In this document: in pieces, positions 7,909 through 15,586 of the stretch | Position numbering within the stretch: position 1 is the stretch's first letter | How the letters are laid out: the number at the start of each line of letters is the position of its first letter | Assembly: GCA_002294045.1 (NCBI GenBank) | Contig: DBEP01000121.1 | Span: 28,059 to 48,705 of the forward strand | Reading direction: 5' to 3' | Origin: Lachnoclostridium sp. UBA903 | Lineage (GTDB): Bacteria > Bacillota > Clostridia > Lachnospirales > Lachnospiraceae | Length of the DNA: 20,647 nt | Notes under the pieces: model-generated | What the model was told of the DNA's origin: nothing | The model's database searches: none | Seen by the model: only the letters and a program-made list of their open reading frames with translations | Made by a program: the position numbers and the translations under genes

Positions 7909-8922
7909 TTATATTGATTTCACACTTTCTCTTTCAATCAGCTGTACGGCCAGTTCGATTTTAATATTTTCCGTATCGGTACCGTTCATCCGGTCCATTA
8001 ACCGGGCCACGGCCAGGGCTCCGAGCCTTTGCTTCGGAACATACATGGTGGTTAAAGTCGGGTCCGTAAACTGGCATATGGGCATATCGTCAAACCCGAT
8101 AATTGATACCTGTTCCGGCACCTTAATATGATATTCCTTAAAAGCCCGGATTGCTGCCGCCGCGATAATATCGTTATCTGCAAAATAGGCAGTCGGCAAA
8201 GCCGGGTTGGCTTCTAAATAATTACAGATGTCCAGAAAAGCTTGTTCCGTGGTAGGTGTAATATTTACGACGTAAGGGTGGCCGGTTGGGATATTATTAC
8301 GCCGCAGGGACTTATAATATCCGTCTTCCCGTTCTTCAAAATTACTGATTCTGGTATTGGAACGGAGATAACCAATCTTTATGTGCCCTCTGGCAGCAAG
8401 ATATTCCGTTGCAAGGTAGGCACCCTGTACATTGTTGATTAATACGGCATCGCAATTAATATCATCAAAATAACTGTCTAAAATTATTAAAGGTGTTTTG
8501 AAATTCTGAAAAAACGAATAATCCTTTGGAGTCATTTCCGTTCCCAGCAGTAAAATACCGTCACAGCTGGTTCTTTTTAAGTCTTCAATTTGCTTAACTT
8601 TGTCTTCGTTATCGTACAGATAGGTAATCTGTAGGTGGTAACCGTTCCGGGAACACTCGTAATTAATTCCCTCCGTTACCTGTGAAAAAAACGGAGTATC
8701 CGATACAACCGTTCCGTATTTTTTGTAAATTACAAATTGAATGGTTTTATTTAAATTCTTCATGAGCTGCTTTTTGGAAGACTGATATCCGTATGCTGCT
8801 GCGGCATCCATTACGGTTTTTCTGGTTTGTTCACTGATTCCGGGTTTATTATTTAAAACCATGGATACCGTTGCCGGCGATAAATTTAATTTTTCAGCAA
8901 GTTCTTTTGCAGAGATTGGCAT
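7909..8922 (-). CDS. LacI-family transcriptional regulator
   Basis: The 337-residue protein has an N-terminal LacI helix-turn-helix (AKELAEKLNLSPATVSMVLN), followed by hinge helix residues and a periplasmic-binding-protein-like sugar-sensing domain. Typical LacI blocks include DGILLLGTEM, VLINNVQGAYLATEYLAARG, TAYFADNDIIAAAAIRAF and VSIIGFDDMPICQFTDP. I use the ATG at 8922 rather than 8934 because GGAGG lies five bases before it, while the earlier ATG has no ribosome binding site. It is divergent from the isomerase-transketolase-kinase operon, so it most likely controls that operon and perhaps itself. The inducer is unknown, presumably the sugar or a phosphorylated intermediate. Confidence 0.92.
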   Translation of the reverse strand: MPISAKELAEKLNLSPATVSMVLNNKPGISEQTRKTVMDAAAAYGYQSSKKQLMKNLNKTIQFVIYKKYGTVVSDTPFFSQVTEGINYECSRNGYHLQITYLYDNEDKVKQIEDLKRTSCDGILLLGTEMTPKDYSFFQNFKTPLIILDSYFDDINCDAVLINNVQGAYLATEYLAARGHIKIGYLRSNTRISNFEEREDGYYKSLRRNNIPTGHPYVVNITPTTEQAFLDICNYLEANPALPTAYFADNDIIAAAAIRAFKEYHIKVPEQVSIIGFDDMPICQFTDPTLTTMYVPKQRLGALAVARLMDRMNGTDTENIKIELAVQLIERESVKSI

Positions 8923-8943
8923 AATAACCTCCATTCTAACCGG

Positions 8944-8973
8944 TATGTAATTTTAATTTATGTGACTGTTCAA
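8944..8973 (-). promoter_or_regulatory. Candidate promoter for the lacI-type gene
   Basis: On the minus strand, TTGAAC (8973-8968), 18 bases and TACATA (8949-8944) could drive the regulator, with a start about 15 bases before the ATG. The -10 and spacing are imperfect. Confidence 0.35.
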
Positions 8974-9089
8974 TCCGAGTGTAAAAGAAAGGTGTTCGGA
9001 GTGAACTGCTGCATTTGTCCTGATGACCGAATGTTACAAATTAATTAGCTATACAATAGAGTACAGTAAAATCCTGTTTACGTCAATCA

Positions 9090-9129
9090 AAAACTTAATT
9101 TTAATAAATTGGACTAAATATTAAGTTTT
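9090..9129. promoter_or_regulatory. 10-bp inverted repeat upstream of the sugar operon promoter
   Basis: AAAACTTAAT (9090-9099) and ATTAAGTTTT (9120-9129) are perfect inverted copies separated by 20 bases. They lie just upstream of the operon -35 box. It could be a regulator site, but the region is AT-rich, which raises the chance of accidental symmetry. Confidence 0.35.
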
Positions 9130-9146
9130 AAATTCAGTTAATTGGA

Positions 9147-9175
9147 TTGACAATATAATTATTATTAAATATAAT
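9147..9175 (+). promoter_or_regulatory. Consensus sigma-A promoter of the sugar operon
   Basis: TTGACA (9147-9152), exactly 17 bases, then TATAAT (9170-9175): a perfect match to the sigma-A consensus at both boxes. Transcription would begin near 9182. Such a strong promoter next to a divergent LacI-type gene implies tight repression when the substrate is absent. Confidence 0.85.
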
Positions 9176-9199
9176 TAAATTACAATTTAATAATAATTA
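9156..9199. promoter_or_regulatory. 15-bp inverted repeat overlapping the sugar operon promoter, candidate operator
   Basis: TAATTATTATTAAAT (9156-9170) and ATTTAATAATAATTA (9185-9199) are perfect inverted copies. The left arm covers the promoter spacer and the first -10 base. The right arm lies just downstream of the expected start. The position is ideal for a repressor. The arms contain only A and T, unlike the usual CG-centred LacI operators, so binding by the neighbouring regulator is inference. Confidence 0.45.
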
Positions 9200-9259
9200 A
9201 GTACCTCAGAACATGTCATTTTTATTTGGTTCTTGAAACGGAACAGATTGGAGAGCAGG

Positions 9260-10663
9260 ATGGAAAAAGTGAGATTAGGGTTTGCACCGACCAGAAGAAG
9301 CATATTCAGTGCACCGGATGCAGTGAAATATGCGAATTTAACACGAAAGAGATTAGAAGAACTTCATGTTGAATTTGTTGACATAACGGATATTAATGAG
9401 GAAGGCCTTTTATACAACGATGAAGACATGCTGAAAGTTTATGAGAAATTTACGAAAGAAAAAGTAGACGGTTTATTTTTCCCTCATTGTAACTTTGGCA
9501 CCGAATATGTCCTGGCAAGGCTTGCCAGGATGATGAACATTCCCGTACTGTTATGGGGCCCCAGGGATGAACGGCCGGACGAAAACGGCATCCGTTTAAG
9601 GGACAGCCAATGCGGTTTGTTTGCAACGGGGAAGGTATTAAGAAGATTTCAGGTCCCTTTTACATATATGAATAACTGCCGCCTTGAGGATACGGAATTT
9701 TCACGAGGAATTTATGATTTCCTGGCTGTCTGTAATGTGGTTAAGGTATTTAAACATACCAGAATCCTTCAAATTGCTCCGAGGCCTTTTGATTTCTGGT
9801 CTACCATGTGCAACGAAGGAGAATTGCTGGAAAAATATAATATTCAGCTTTCCCCCATTCCCATGCCGGAGCTGACCAAGGAATTGAAGAAGGTAAAAAA
9901 GGAAGGCAGTGAGGTATCAAAAGTAATTGCCTATGTGAAAGAGAACATGAATGTAAAAATTAAGGAGAATGAGCTGGAAAATGTGGCGGCCCTTAAGGTA
10001 GCCATGAAACAGCTGGCGGTTAAGTACGGATGTAATGCCATTGCAATTCAGTGCTGGAATGCCCTTCAGGAAGAAATCGGAATTATGCCCTGTGCAGCCA
10101 ATTCCTTACTGAATGAAGAAGGCATTCCCGTAGTCTGTGAAACCGATATTCACGGAGCCATAACGGCAGTCATGGTGGAAGCGGCATCCCTGGATGGAAC
10201 CAGGTCCTTTTTTGCAGACTGGACCGTCCGTCACCCGGACAATGAAAACGGGGAATTATTACAGCACTGCGGACCCTGGCCCATATCCGTCGCCGGAGAA
10301 AAGCCGACCATCGGTTACCCTTTGGCCTTTGACTTTCCGGGTGCCGTAGAGGCGGAAGCAAAACAGGGTGATGTAACCCTCTGCCGGTTTGACGGCGATA
10401 ATGGGGAATATTCCTTGCTTTTAGGCCGTGCCAGAGGTGTGGACGGACCTCATACGAAGGGGACTTATCTTTGGGTGGAGGTAGAGAATTTAAAAAGACT
10501 GGAAGCCAAAATAGTGGAAGGGCCTTATATCCATCATTGTGTCGGTATCCATAAAGATGTGGTTCCGGTTTTATATGAAGCCTGTAAATATATAAAGGTG
10601 ACGCCGGACCTTTACGATCCCATTGAAGAAGAAATAAAAGCTTATCTTCGCGGGGAGAATTAG
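9260..10663 (+). CDS. L-fucose/L-arabinose isomerase-family protein
   Basis: The 467-residue protein belongs to the L-fucose isomerase-like group, metal-dependent aldose-ketose isomerases. The N-terminal half (LGFAPTRRSIFSAPDA, DGLFFPHCNFGTEYVLARLA) is the nucleotide-fold-like part. Probable metal ligands are Glu294 and perhaps Asp296 (CETDIHGA), Asp320 (FADW) and His425/426 (YIHHCVG). All are present, so it should be active. I chose the ATG at 9260 because GGAG lies six bases upstream. The longer frame starts with TTG at 9233. It opens the operon, ten bases before the transketolase N-subunit gene. The substrate is unknown. The operon context suggests conversion of a sugar to a ketose that is then phosphorylated and cleaved by transketolase. 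Confidence 0.82.
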   Translation: MEKVRLGFAPTRRSIFSAPDAVKYANLTRKRLEELHVEFVDITDINEEGLLYNDEDMLKVYEKFTKEKVDGLFFPHCNFGTEYVLARLARMMNIPVLLWGPRDERPDENGIRLRDSQCGLFATGKVLRRFQVPFTYMNNCRLEDTEFSRGIYDFLAVCNVVKVFKHTRILQIAPRPFDFWSTMCNEGELLEKYNIQLSPIPMPELTKELKKVKKEGSEVSKVIAYVKENMNVKIKENELENVAALKVAMKQLAVKYGCNAIAIQCWNALQEEIGIMPCAANSLLNEEGIPVVCETDIHGAITAVMVEAASLDGTRSFFADWTVRHPDNENGELLQHCGPWPISVAGEKPTIGYPLAFDFPGAVEAEAKQGDVTLCRFDGDNGEYSLLLGRARGVDGPHTKGTYLWVEVENLKRLEAKIVEGPYIHHCVGIHKDVVPVLYEACKYIKVTPDLYDPIEEEIKAYLRGEN

Positions 10664-10672
10664 GAGGAGCCT

Positions 10673-11497
10673 ATGGAAAATTTAGCGGCAAAGGCATTTG
10701 AACTTAGAAAAGAAGTTTTAGATATGATTTACCGAGGCAAATGCGGACATATCGGCGGGGATTTCAGTGTAATTGATATTTTGGTATCCCTTTATTATAA
10801 GCAGATGAATATTTCCCCGGAGCTTACAGAGGACCCCGGCCGGGACCGTTTTATTTTAAGCAAGGGGCATTCCGTGGAGGCATTGTATGCCGTTTTGGCC
10901 GACCGCGGCTTTTTTCCCAAGGAAGATTTGCTTACCTATTCCAGGTATAAGTCCAAGTATATCGGCCATCCCAATAATAAAGTAAAGGGAATTGAGATGA
11001 ACACCGGTTCCTTAGGTCATGGACTGTCGGTAGCCGTGGGAATGGCCTTGGCGGGAAAAATGGATCAGGCTTCCTTCCGGGTTTATACCGTACTGGGTGA
11101 CGGGGAACTGGCAGAGGGTTCCGTCTGGGAAGGCGCCATGGCGGGAGGGCATTTTAAACTGGATAATTTATGTGCCGTCATAGACAGGAACCGGCTACAG
11201 ATTTCAGGAAGCACGGAGGACGTTATGGCCCAGGATTCCCAGGAGGAGAGATGGGCTAGTTTCGGATGGCATGTGCTGCACGCTGTGGGAAATGATATAA
11301 ATTCCCTGCTAACTGCTTTTGAAAAAGCAAAAGCAGTTAAAGGAAAACCAGCGGTAATTATTGCGGACACGGTAAAGGGTTACGGAGTATCATTTATGGA
11401 AAACTCGGCGGCCTGGCACCATAAAGTACCAAGTGAAGAAGAATACCGGAAGGCAGTTAAGGAACTGAATGAAAGGAAGGAGGCATCCTATGAATAA
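10673..11497 (+). CDS. Transketolase, N-terminal (thiamine diphosphate-binding) subunit
   Basis: This 274-residue subunit matches the first third of a full transketolase. It carries GHIGGDFSVIDILVSLYY (residues 25-42), SKGHS with His65, NTGSLGHGLSVAVGMA (110-125) and the diphosphate/metal motif GDGE at 142-145 with Asn173 (DRN). These form the cofactor pyrophosphate site. Split transketolases pair it with a C-terminal subunit, and here that gene starts before this one ends. GGAGGAG overlaps the upstream stop codon, indicating coupled translation. Linkage to a dedicated isomerase and kinase suggests a substrate-specific transketolase, not the housekeeping enzyme. Split forms in this arrangement are known for apulose-4-phosphate transketolase and for some sulfosugar routes. 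Confidence 0.92.
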   Translation: MENLAAKAFELRKEVLDMIYRGKCGHIGGDFSVIDILVSLYYKQMNISPELTEDPGRDRFILSKGHSVEALYAVLADRGFFPKEDLLTYSRYKSKYIGHPNNKVKGIEMNTGSLGHGLSVAVGMALAGKMDQASFRVYTVLGDGELAEGSVWEGAMAGGHFKLDNLCAVIDRNRLQISGSTEDVMAQDSQEERWASFGWHVLHAVGNDINSLLTAFEKAKAVKGKPAVIIADTVKGYGVSFMENSAAWHHKVPSEEEYRKAVKELNERKEASYE

Positions 11498-12428
11498 AAT
11501 TCCCAACCGGCAGGTTATATGTGATGTTCTGTCCGAAAAAGCAGCTGCGGATAAAAATATCGTAGTATTATGCAGTGATTCCAGAGGGTCTGCTTCCATG
11601 ACAGGATTTGCATCCGCCCATCCGGACCAGTTTATTGAAGTGGGCATAGCGGAACAAAACCTGGTAAGTATATCGGCAGGCCTGGCCAGATGCGGCAAAA
11701 AGGCGTTTGCGGCTTCCCCCGCCTGCTTTTTATCCACCAGAAGCCTGGAGCAGGCAAAAGTGGACGTAGCTTATTCAGGCACCAATGTTACCTTGATTGG
11801 AATCAGCGGAGGCGTCAGTTACGGAGCTCTTGGCATGACCCACCACTCGGCCCAGGATATCGCCGCTATGGCTTCTATCCCGGGTATGCGTGTGTATATC
11901 CCAAGTGACAGACACCAGACAAGATATCTGGTAAAAGCTTTGCTGGAGGATAATATGCCGGCCTACCTGCGTGTGGGCAGGAATCCGGTGGAAGACGTAT
12001 ATGAGGAGGGTAATACTCCCTTTGTCATGAATCAGGCCACCAAAGTGAAATCAGGCAGTGATATTGCCATTATTGCCTGCGGCGAAATGGTGAAACCGGC
12101 AAAAGACGCAGCCAAAATACTGGAACAAGAAGGAATTCATGCAAGGGTTCTGGATATGTACTGTATCAAACCCATAGACAGGGAAGCCGTCATAAAAGCG
12201 GCAAAGGAAACGAAAGCGGTTATAACGGTGGAAGAGCATACCTTTATCGGCGGCCTGGGAGCTATGGTAAGCCAGATTATCAGCAGGGAATATCCGAAAA
12301 AAATAATTAATATGTCCCTGCCGGATGCCCCGGTTGTAACCGGCAATTCCAGGGAAATATTTGACCATTACGGTTTAAATGCGGAAAGCATTGCAAAAAC
12401 GGCGGCGGAGTTGATAAAAAATGTCTGA
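11490..12428 (+). CDS. Transketolase, C-terminal (pyrimidine-binding) subunit
   Basis: The 312-residue subunit supplies the pyrimidine-binding and C-terminal domains. The catalytic segment FIEVGIAEQNLVSISAGLA holds the conserved Glu that activates thiamine diphosphate. SGGVSYGALGMTHHSAQD, MRVYIPSD and the C-terminal domain from about residue 195 follow family order. I chose the ATG at 11490, with AAGGAGG six bases upstream; a longer frame from 11469 would add seven residues without a good site. It overlaps the N-subunit gene by eight bases and the kinase gene by eight bases, a very tight operon. It should assemble with the N-subunit as a heterotetramer-like enzyme that moves a two-carbon ketol group. 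Confidence 0.92.
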   Translation: MNKIPNRQVICDVLSEKAAADKNIVVLCSDSRGSASMTGFASAHPDQFIEVGIAEQNLVSISAGLARCGKKAFAASPACFLSTRSLEQAKVDVAYSGTNVTLIGISGGVSYGALGMTHHSAQDIAAMASIPGMRVYIPSDRHQTRYLVKALLEDNMPAYLRVGRNPVEDVYEEGNTPFVMNQATKVKSGSDIAIIACGEMVKPAKDAAKILEQEGIHARVLDMYCIKPIDREAVIKAAKETKAVITVEEHTFIGGLGAMVSQIISREYPKKIINMSLPDAPVVTGNSREIFDHYGLNAESIAKTAAELIKNV

Positions 12429-13905
12429 AAAATATGTATTGGGAATCGACCAGAGCACACAGGGGACCAAAGCTTTGCTTTTTGATAAAAACGGGCTGTT
12501 ACTTGCAAGATGCGACCTTCCCCACAAGCAGCACATTAATGAAAATGGGTGGGTTTCCCACGACGGTAATGAAATCTACGGGAATATCTTGAAGCTGATA
12601 CAGATGGTAGTGGATAAAGCGGCTATTGATAAAAAAGATATCGTGTGCGCCGGTATCAGCAATCAGAGAGAGACTTCCATTGCCTGGGAGGAGGAAACCG
12701 GAATACCCATTGCGCCTGCTATTGTATGGCAGTGTTCCAGGGCAAAGGAAATAGTGGAGAAACTGGAAAAAGACGGCTATAACACGATGGTAAGGGAAAA
12801 GACGGGAATTCCCTTATCCCCTTATTTTCCGGCTGCTAAGATTGCCTGGATTCTGAAGAATGTAAATGGGGCGGAGGATAAGGAGCTGGAGGGGAAGTTA
12901 AAATATGGAACCATGGACAGTTATCTGGTTTACCGGCTTACGGGCGGAGTCTCCTATAAAACAGACTACTCCAATGCCTCCAGAACCCAGCTGTTTAATC
13001 TGCGCTCCTTAAAATGGGATAATGTTATCGGTAAGATTTTCGGTATTAATACAGAAAACCTGCCGGAAGTCTGTGACTCCAATGCTGATTTTGGTGAAAC
13101 GGATTTTAACGGATACCTGGATGGAAAAATACCTATTTTAAGCGTATTGGGTGATTCTCACGGAGCTTTGTACGCCCAGGGATGTCATGAGGAAGGAATG
13201 GTAAAGGCAACCTACGGCACCGGTTCTTCCATTATGATGAATATAGGAGAGAAATTAATACACAGCGGACAGGGATTGGTGACTTCCCTGGCCTGGGGCC
13301 TTGACGGGAAGGTACAATATGTATTGGAAGGGAACCTTAATTATACCGGTGCGGTCGTCAGCTGGCTGAAGGAAGACCTTAAATTAATACAAAGTGCAGG
13401 AGAAACGGAAGAGCTGGCTTTGTCCGCCAATCCTTTTGATACAACCTATCTGGTACCGGCATTTACGGGGCTTGGAGCACCTTACTGGAAAAATGATGCC
13501 AAGGCTTTGTTAGCCGGAATGAGCCGTACGACCGGAAGGGCGGAAATAGTAAGGGCCGCTCTGGATTGTATTGCTTATCAGATTACGGATATTATCCTGG
13601 CTATGTCAGAGGATGCAGGTATTCCCATATATGGGCTGAGGGTTGACGGCGGCCCTACGCGAAACCGATATTTAATGCAGCTGCAAAGTGACCTGGCGGG
13701 CATACCGGTCCACGTTCCGGATGCGGAGGAATTAAGCGGCATGGGAGCGGCTTTTAGTGCCGGAATCCGGTACGGATTATATAAAAAGGATGAAATATTT
13801 CATAATATTAACCGAAAAGAATTTAAGCCTTCCATGCTTGCCGAACAGAAAGAAAAAAAATACCGGGGCTGGAAACAGGCAGTTTCCTTAATAACGGACA
13901 AATAA
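12421..13905 (+). CDS. FGGY-family carbohydrate kinase, glycerol-kinase-like
   Basis: The 494-residue kinase has the FGGY phosphate motifs DQSTQGTKA (10-18) and YGTGSS (265-270) and the adenosine-binding segment VDGGPTRNRYLMQL. It aligns by eye with glycerol kinase at the same residue numbers: NQRET with Arg83 and Glu84, Trp103 in IVWQC, Tyr135 in SPYF, and catalytic-base Asp245 in GDSHG. Two glycerol-pocket positions differ: Phe270 is Ser and Gln246 is Ser. That argues for a larger substrate than glycerol, such as a branched or longer ketose made by the upstream isomerase. It is the last gene of the operon, overlapping the transketolase C-subunit by eight bases, and is followed by a terminator. 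A xylulokinase or apulose-kinase-type role is possible. Confidence 0.88.
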   Translation: MSEKYVLGIDQSTQGTKALLFDKNGLLLARCDLPHKQHINENGWVSHDGNEIYGNILKLIQMVVDKAAIDKKDIVCAGISNQRETSIAWEEETGIPIAPAIVWQCSRAKEIVEKLEKDGYNTMVREKTGIPLSPYFPAAKIAWILKNVNGAEDKELEGKLKYGTMDSYLVYRLTGGVSYKTDYSNASRTQLFNLRSLKWDNVIGKIFGINTENLPEVCDSNADFGETDFNGYLDGKIPILSVLGDSHGALYAQGCHEEGMVKATYGTGSSIMMNIGEKLIHSGQGLVTSLAWGLDGKVQYVLEGNLNYTGAVVSWLKEDLKLIQSAGETEELALSANPFDTTYLVPAFTGLGAPYWKNDAKALLAGMSRTTGRAEIVRAALDCIAYQITDIILAMSEDAGIPIYGLRVDGGPTRNRYLMQLQSDLAGIPVHVPDAEELSGMGAAFSAGIRYGLYKKDEIFHNINRKEFKPSMLAEQKEKKYRGWKQAVSLITDK

Positions 13906-13925
13906 ATTGTATTAAAATAAACTTA

Positions 13926-13964
13926 AGCCGTGAATTTATTCGTATGCTGAATTCACGGCTTTTT
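13926..13964 (+). terminator. Rho-independent terminator of the sugar operon
   Basis: AGCCGTGAATT (13926-13936) and AATTCACGGCT (13950-13960) form an 11-bp stem with a 13-base loop, followed by a T-run. It lies 20 bases past the kinase stop and separates the operon from araM. Confidence 0.92.
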
Positions 13965-14021
13965 ATATGCGATAAATAATTTTCTGCTCAGTGTTTCTTC
14001 TGATTATTATGAAAAACGGGA

Positions 14022-14050
14022 TTGAACAAAAATCTGCTTTCATATATAAT
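14022..14050 (+). promoter_or_regulatory. Promoter of the araM-like gene
   Basis: TTGAAC (14022-14027), 17 bases, then TATAAT (14045-14050), a strong sigma-A type promoter. A start near 14057 gives a leader of about 64 bases. Confidence 0.7.
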
Positions 14051-14120
14051 GTTTTATGATGGAGCTTTATGGCAGTAACTGTAAAACTTAGATTGACAGA
14101 TTCTAAAGGGAGAGGTTATT

Positions 14121-15404
14121 ATGAAGATTGATGTTAAAAATTTTTCTGCATCTTGTCATTGCGGCAGAGAACACAAGATTCATGTAAAAGAAATTATAAT
14201 TGAAGCCGGGGCCATTGATAAATTACCTGTATTATTATCCGATATTTTTACCGGGAAACCGGAAGAGATATGTATTTTATGTGATGATAATACATACCTG
14301 GCTGCAGGCAAATTAGTAGAGGAAAAAGTTAAGGGCTGTAAAGTAATAAAGCTTCCATCCAAAGGACTCCATGCTGATAATCACAATGTAAAGCTTGCGG
14401 AAGAACAGCTTGATGGCAGAATAAAATTAATTCTTGCCGTAGGAGCCGGAACCATCCATGATATCAGCAGATATCTTGCCAATAAAAGAGGAATTCCTTT
14501 TGTATCCCTGCCTACAGCAGCCAGTGTGGACGGCTTTGTTTCAACCGTTGCCGCCATGACCTGGAACGGGTTAAAAAAAACCTTTCCGGCTGTTTCTCCG
14601 ATTCTGGTCGTAGCGGATACCAATATCTTTTCTAAAGCACCTTATCGTCTTACGGCTTCCGGTATATCGGATTTACTGGGAAAATATACTGCATTAGCCG
14701 ACTGGGAAATCGCCCATCTCGTTACGGATGAATATATATGCAGTAAGGTCTGTGAACTGGAGCATAAGGCCGTTGACGAAGTCTGTAGCTGTCTGTCCGA
14801 CTTACGCGGTAATGTGCCGGAAGAAAAACGCATAAAGGCTTACGAACAATTAATGTATGCTTTATTACTGTCCGGTATTGCCATGCAGATGGTCGGCAAT
14901 TCCAGGCCGGCTTCCGGCGCAGAGCATCATATTTCCCACCTTTGGGAAATGGAAGTCATCAATCCTCCCCTGGATGCCTATCACGGAGAAAAGGTTTCGA
15001 TTGGCCTGATGATTGTGGCGGAAACCTATCATATGATGAAAGAGGCAATCCGTAACCGGCAGTATGAAATACAATCCTATTCGGGATTAGATTACATGTG
15101 CCTGAAAGAATCTTTCGGTCCCAAGGGATTATATGAAGGCATGCTGGAAGAAAATAAACCGGATCCCCTGGAACAGATTGATATTATGGAATTCGGAAAA
15201 CTGCTGCCGAAAATTGCCGACATCCTGGATAAACTGCCTTCCGTTGACACAATTAATCAGCTGCTGACCGAAGCGGGATGCAAAAAATACGTACATGAAA
15301 TCGGATTGGATGAACGTATTATTTCAAAGACAATATGTCTGTCGCCTTATGTAAGAAACAGACTTACTTTTATGAGACTGACGAAATTAATAAAGCTTTT
15401 GTAA
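14121..15404 (+). CDS. AraM/EgsA-type sn-glycerol-1-phosphate dehydrogenase
   Basis: Enzymes of this family reduce dihydroxyacetone phosphate to sn-glycerol-1-phosphate with NAD(P)H and a bound metal. The 427-residue protein opens with the cysteine-containing CHCGREH segment seen in bacterial AraM. The dinucleotide motif is VGAGTIHDISRYLA. SLPTAASVDGFVS follows. Metal ligands are likely Asp in SGISDLLGKYTA, His in SGAEHHISH and His in DAYHGEKVSIG. B. subtilis AraM is nickel-dependent and lies in the arabinose operon, so placement beside a sugar operon is a shared theme. GGGAGAGG precedes the ATG. It has its own promoter and terminator, so it is expressed apart from the isomerase-kinase operon. 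A related polyol dehydrogenase activity is the main alternative. Confidence 0.88.
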   Translation: MKIDVKNFSASCHCGREHKIHVKEIIIEAGAIDKLPVLLSDIFTGKPEEICILCDDNTYLAAGKLVEEKVKGCKVIKLPSKGLHADNHNVKLAEEQLDGRIKLILAVGAGTIHDISRYLANKRGIPFVSLPTAASVDGFVSTVAAMTWNGLKKTFPAVSPILVVADTNIFSKAPYRLTASGISDLLGKYTALADWEIAHLVTDEYICSKVCELEHKAVDEVCSCLSDLRGNVPEEKRIKAYEQLMYALLLSGIAMQMVGNSRPASGAEHHISHLWEMEVINPPLDAYHGEKVSIGLMIVAETYHMMKEAIRNRQYEIQSYSGLDYMCLKESFGPKGLYEGMLEENKPDPLEQIDIMEFGKLLPKIADILDKLPSVDTINQLLTEAGCKKYVHEIGLDERIISKTICLSPYVRNRLTFMRLTKLIKLL

Positions 15405-15439
15405 TTCACAAACCGATTTTGTCCTGGCATGTTAATCTG

Positions 15440-15474
15440 AAATCTCTCCGTAATAAAATAGCGGAGAGATTTTT
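15440..15474 (+). terminator. Rho-independent terminator after the araM-like gene
   Basis: AAATCTCTCCG (15440-15450) and CGGAGAGATTT (15462-15472) form an 11-bp stem with an 11-base AT-rich loop, ending in a T-run. Confidence 0.92.
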
Positions 15475-15558
15475 ACATATAAACATATAAATAAAAAATA
15501 GAATTTTCCATATAATAATCAGGAATTATTAAGCTTCTGTCAAAACTGACTTTGCCCA

Positions 15559-15586
15559 GCACAAGCAATTTACAGACACGCCCTAG
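15559..15586. repeat. Degenerate MITE-like end abutting the intact element
   Basis: From GCACAAGCA through CACGCCCTAG, 21 of 28 bases match the right end of the neighbouring element (15721-15748). It therefore looks like an older, decayed copy of the same end. It meets the left end of the intact element at the TA dinucleotide (15584-15585). Confidence 0.5.

Noticed and set aside
9233..9259. Upstream TTG start for the isomerase-like gene
   Set aside because: TTG has no ribosome binding site, while the ATG at 9260 has GGAG six bases upstream.
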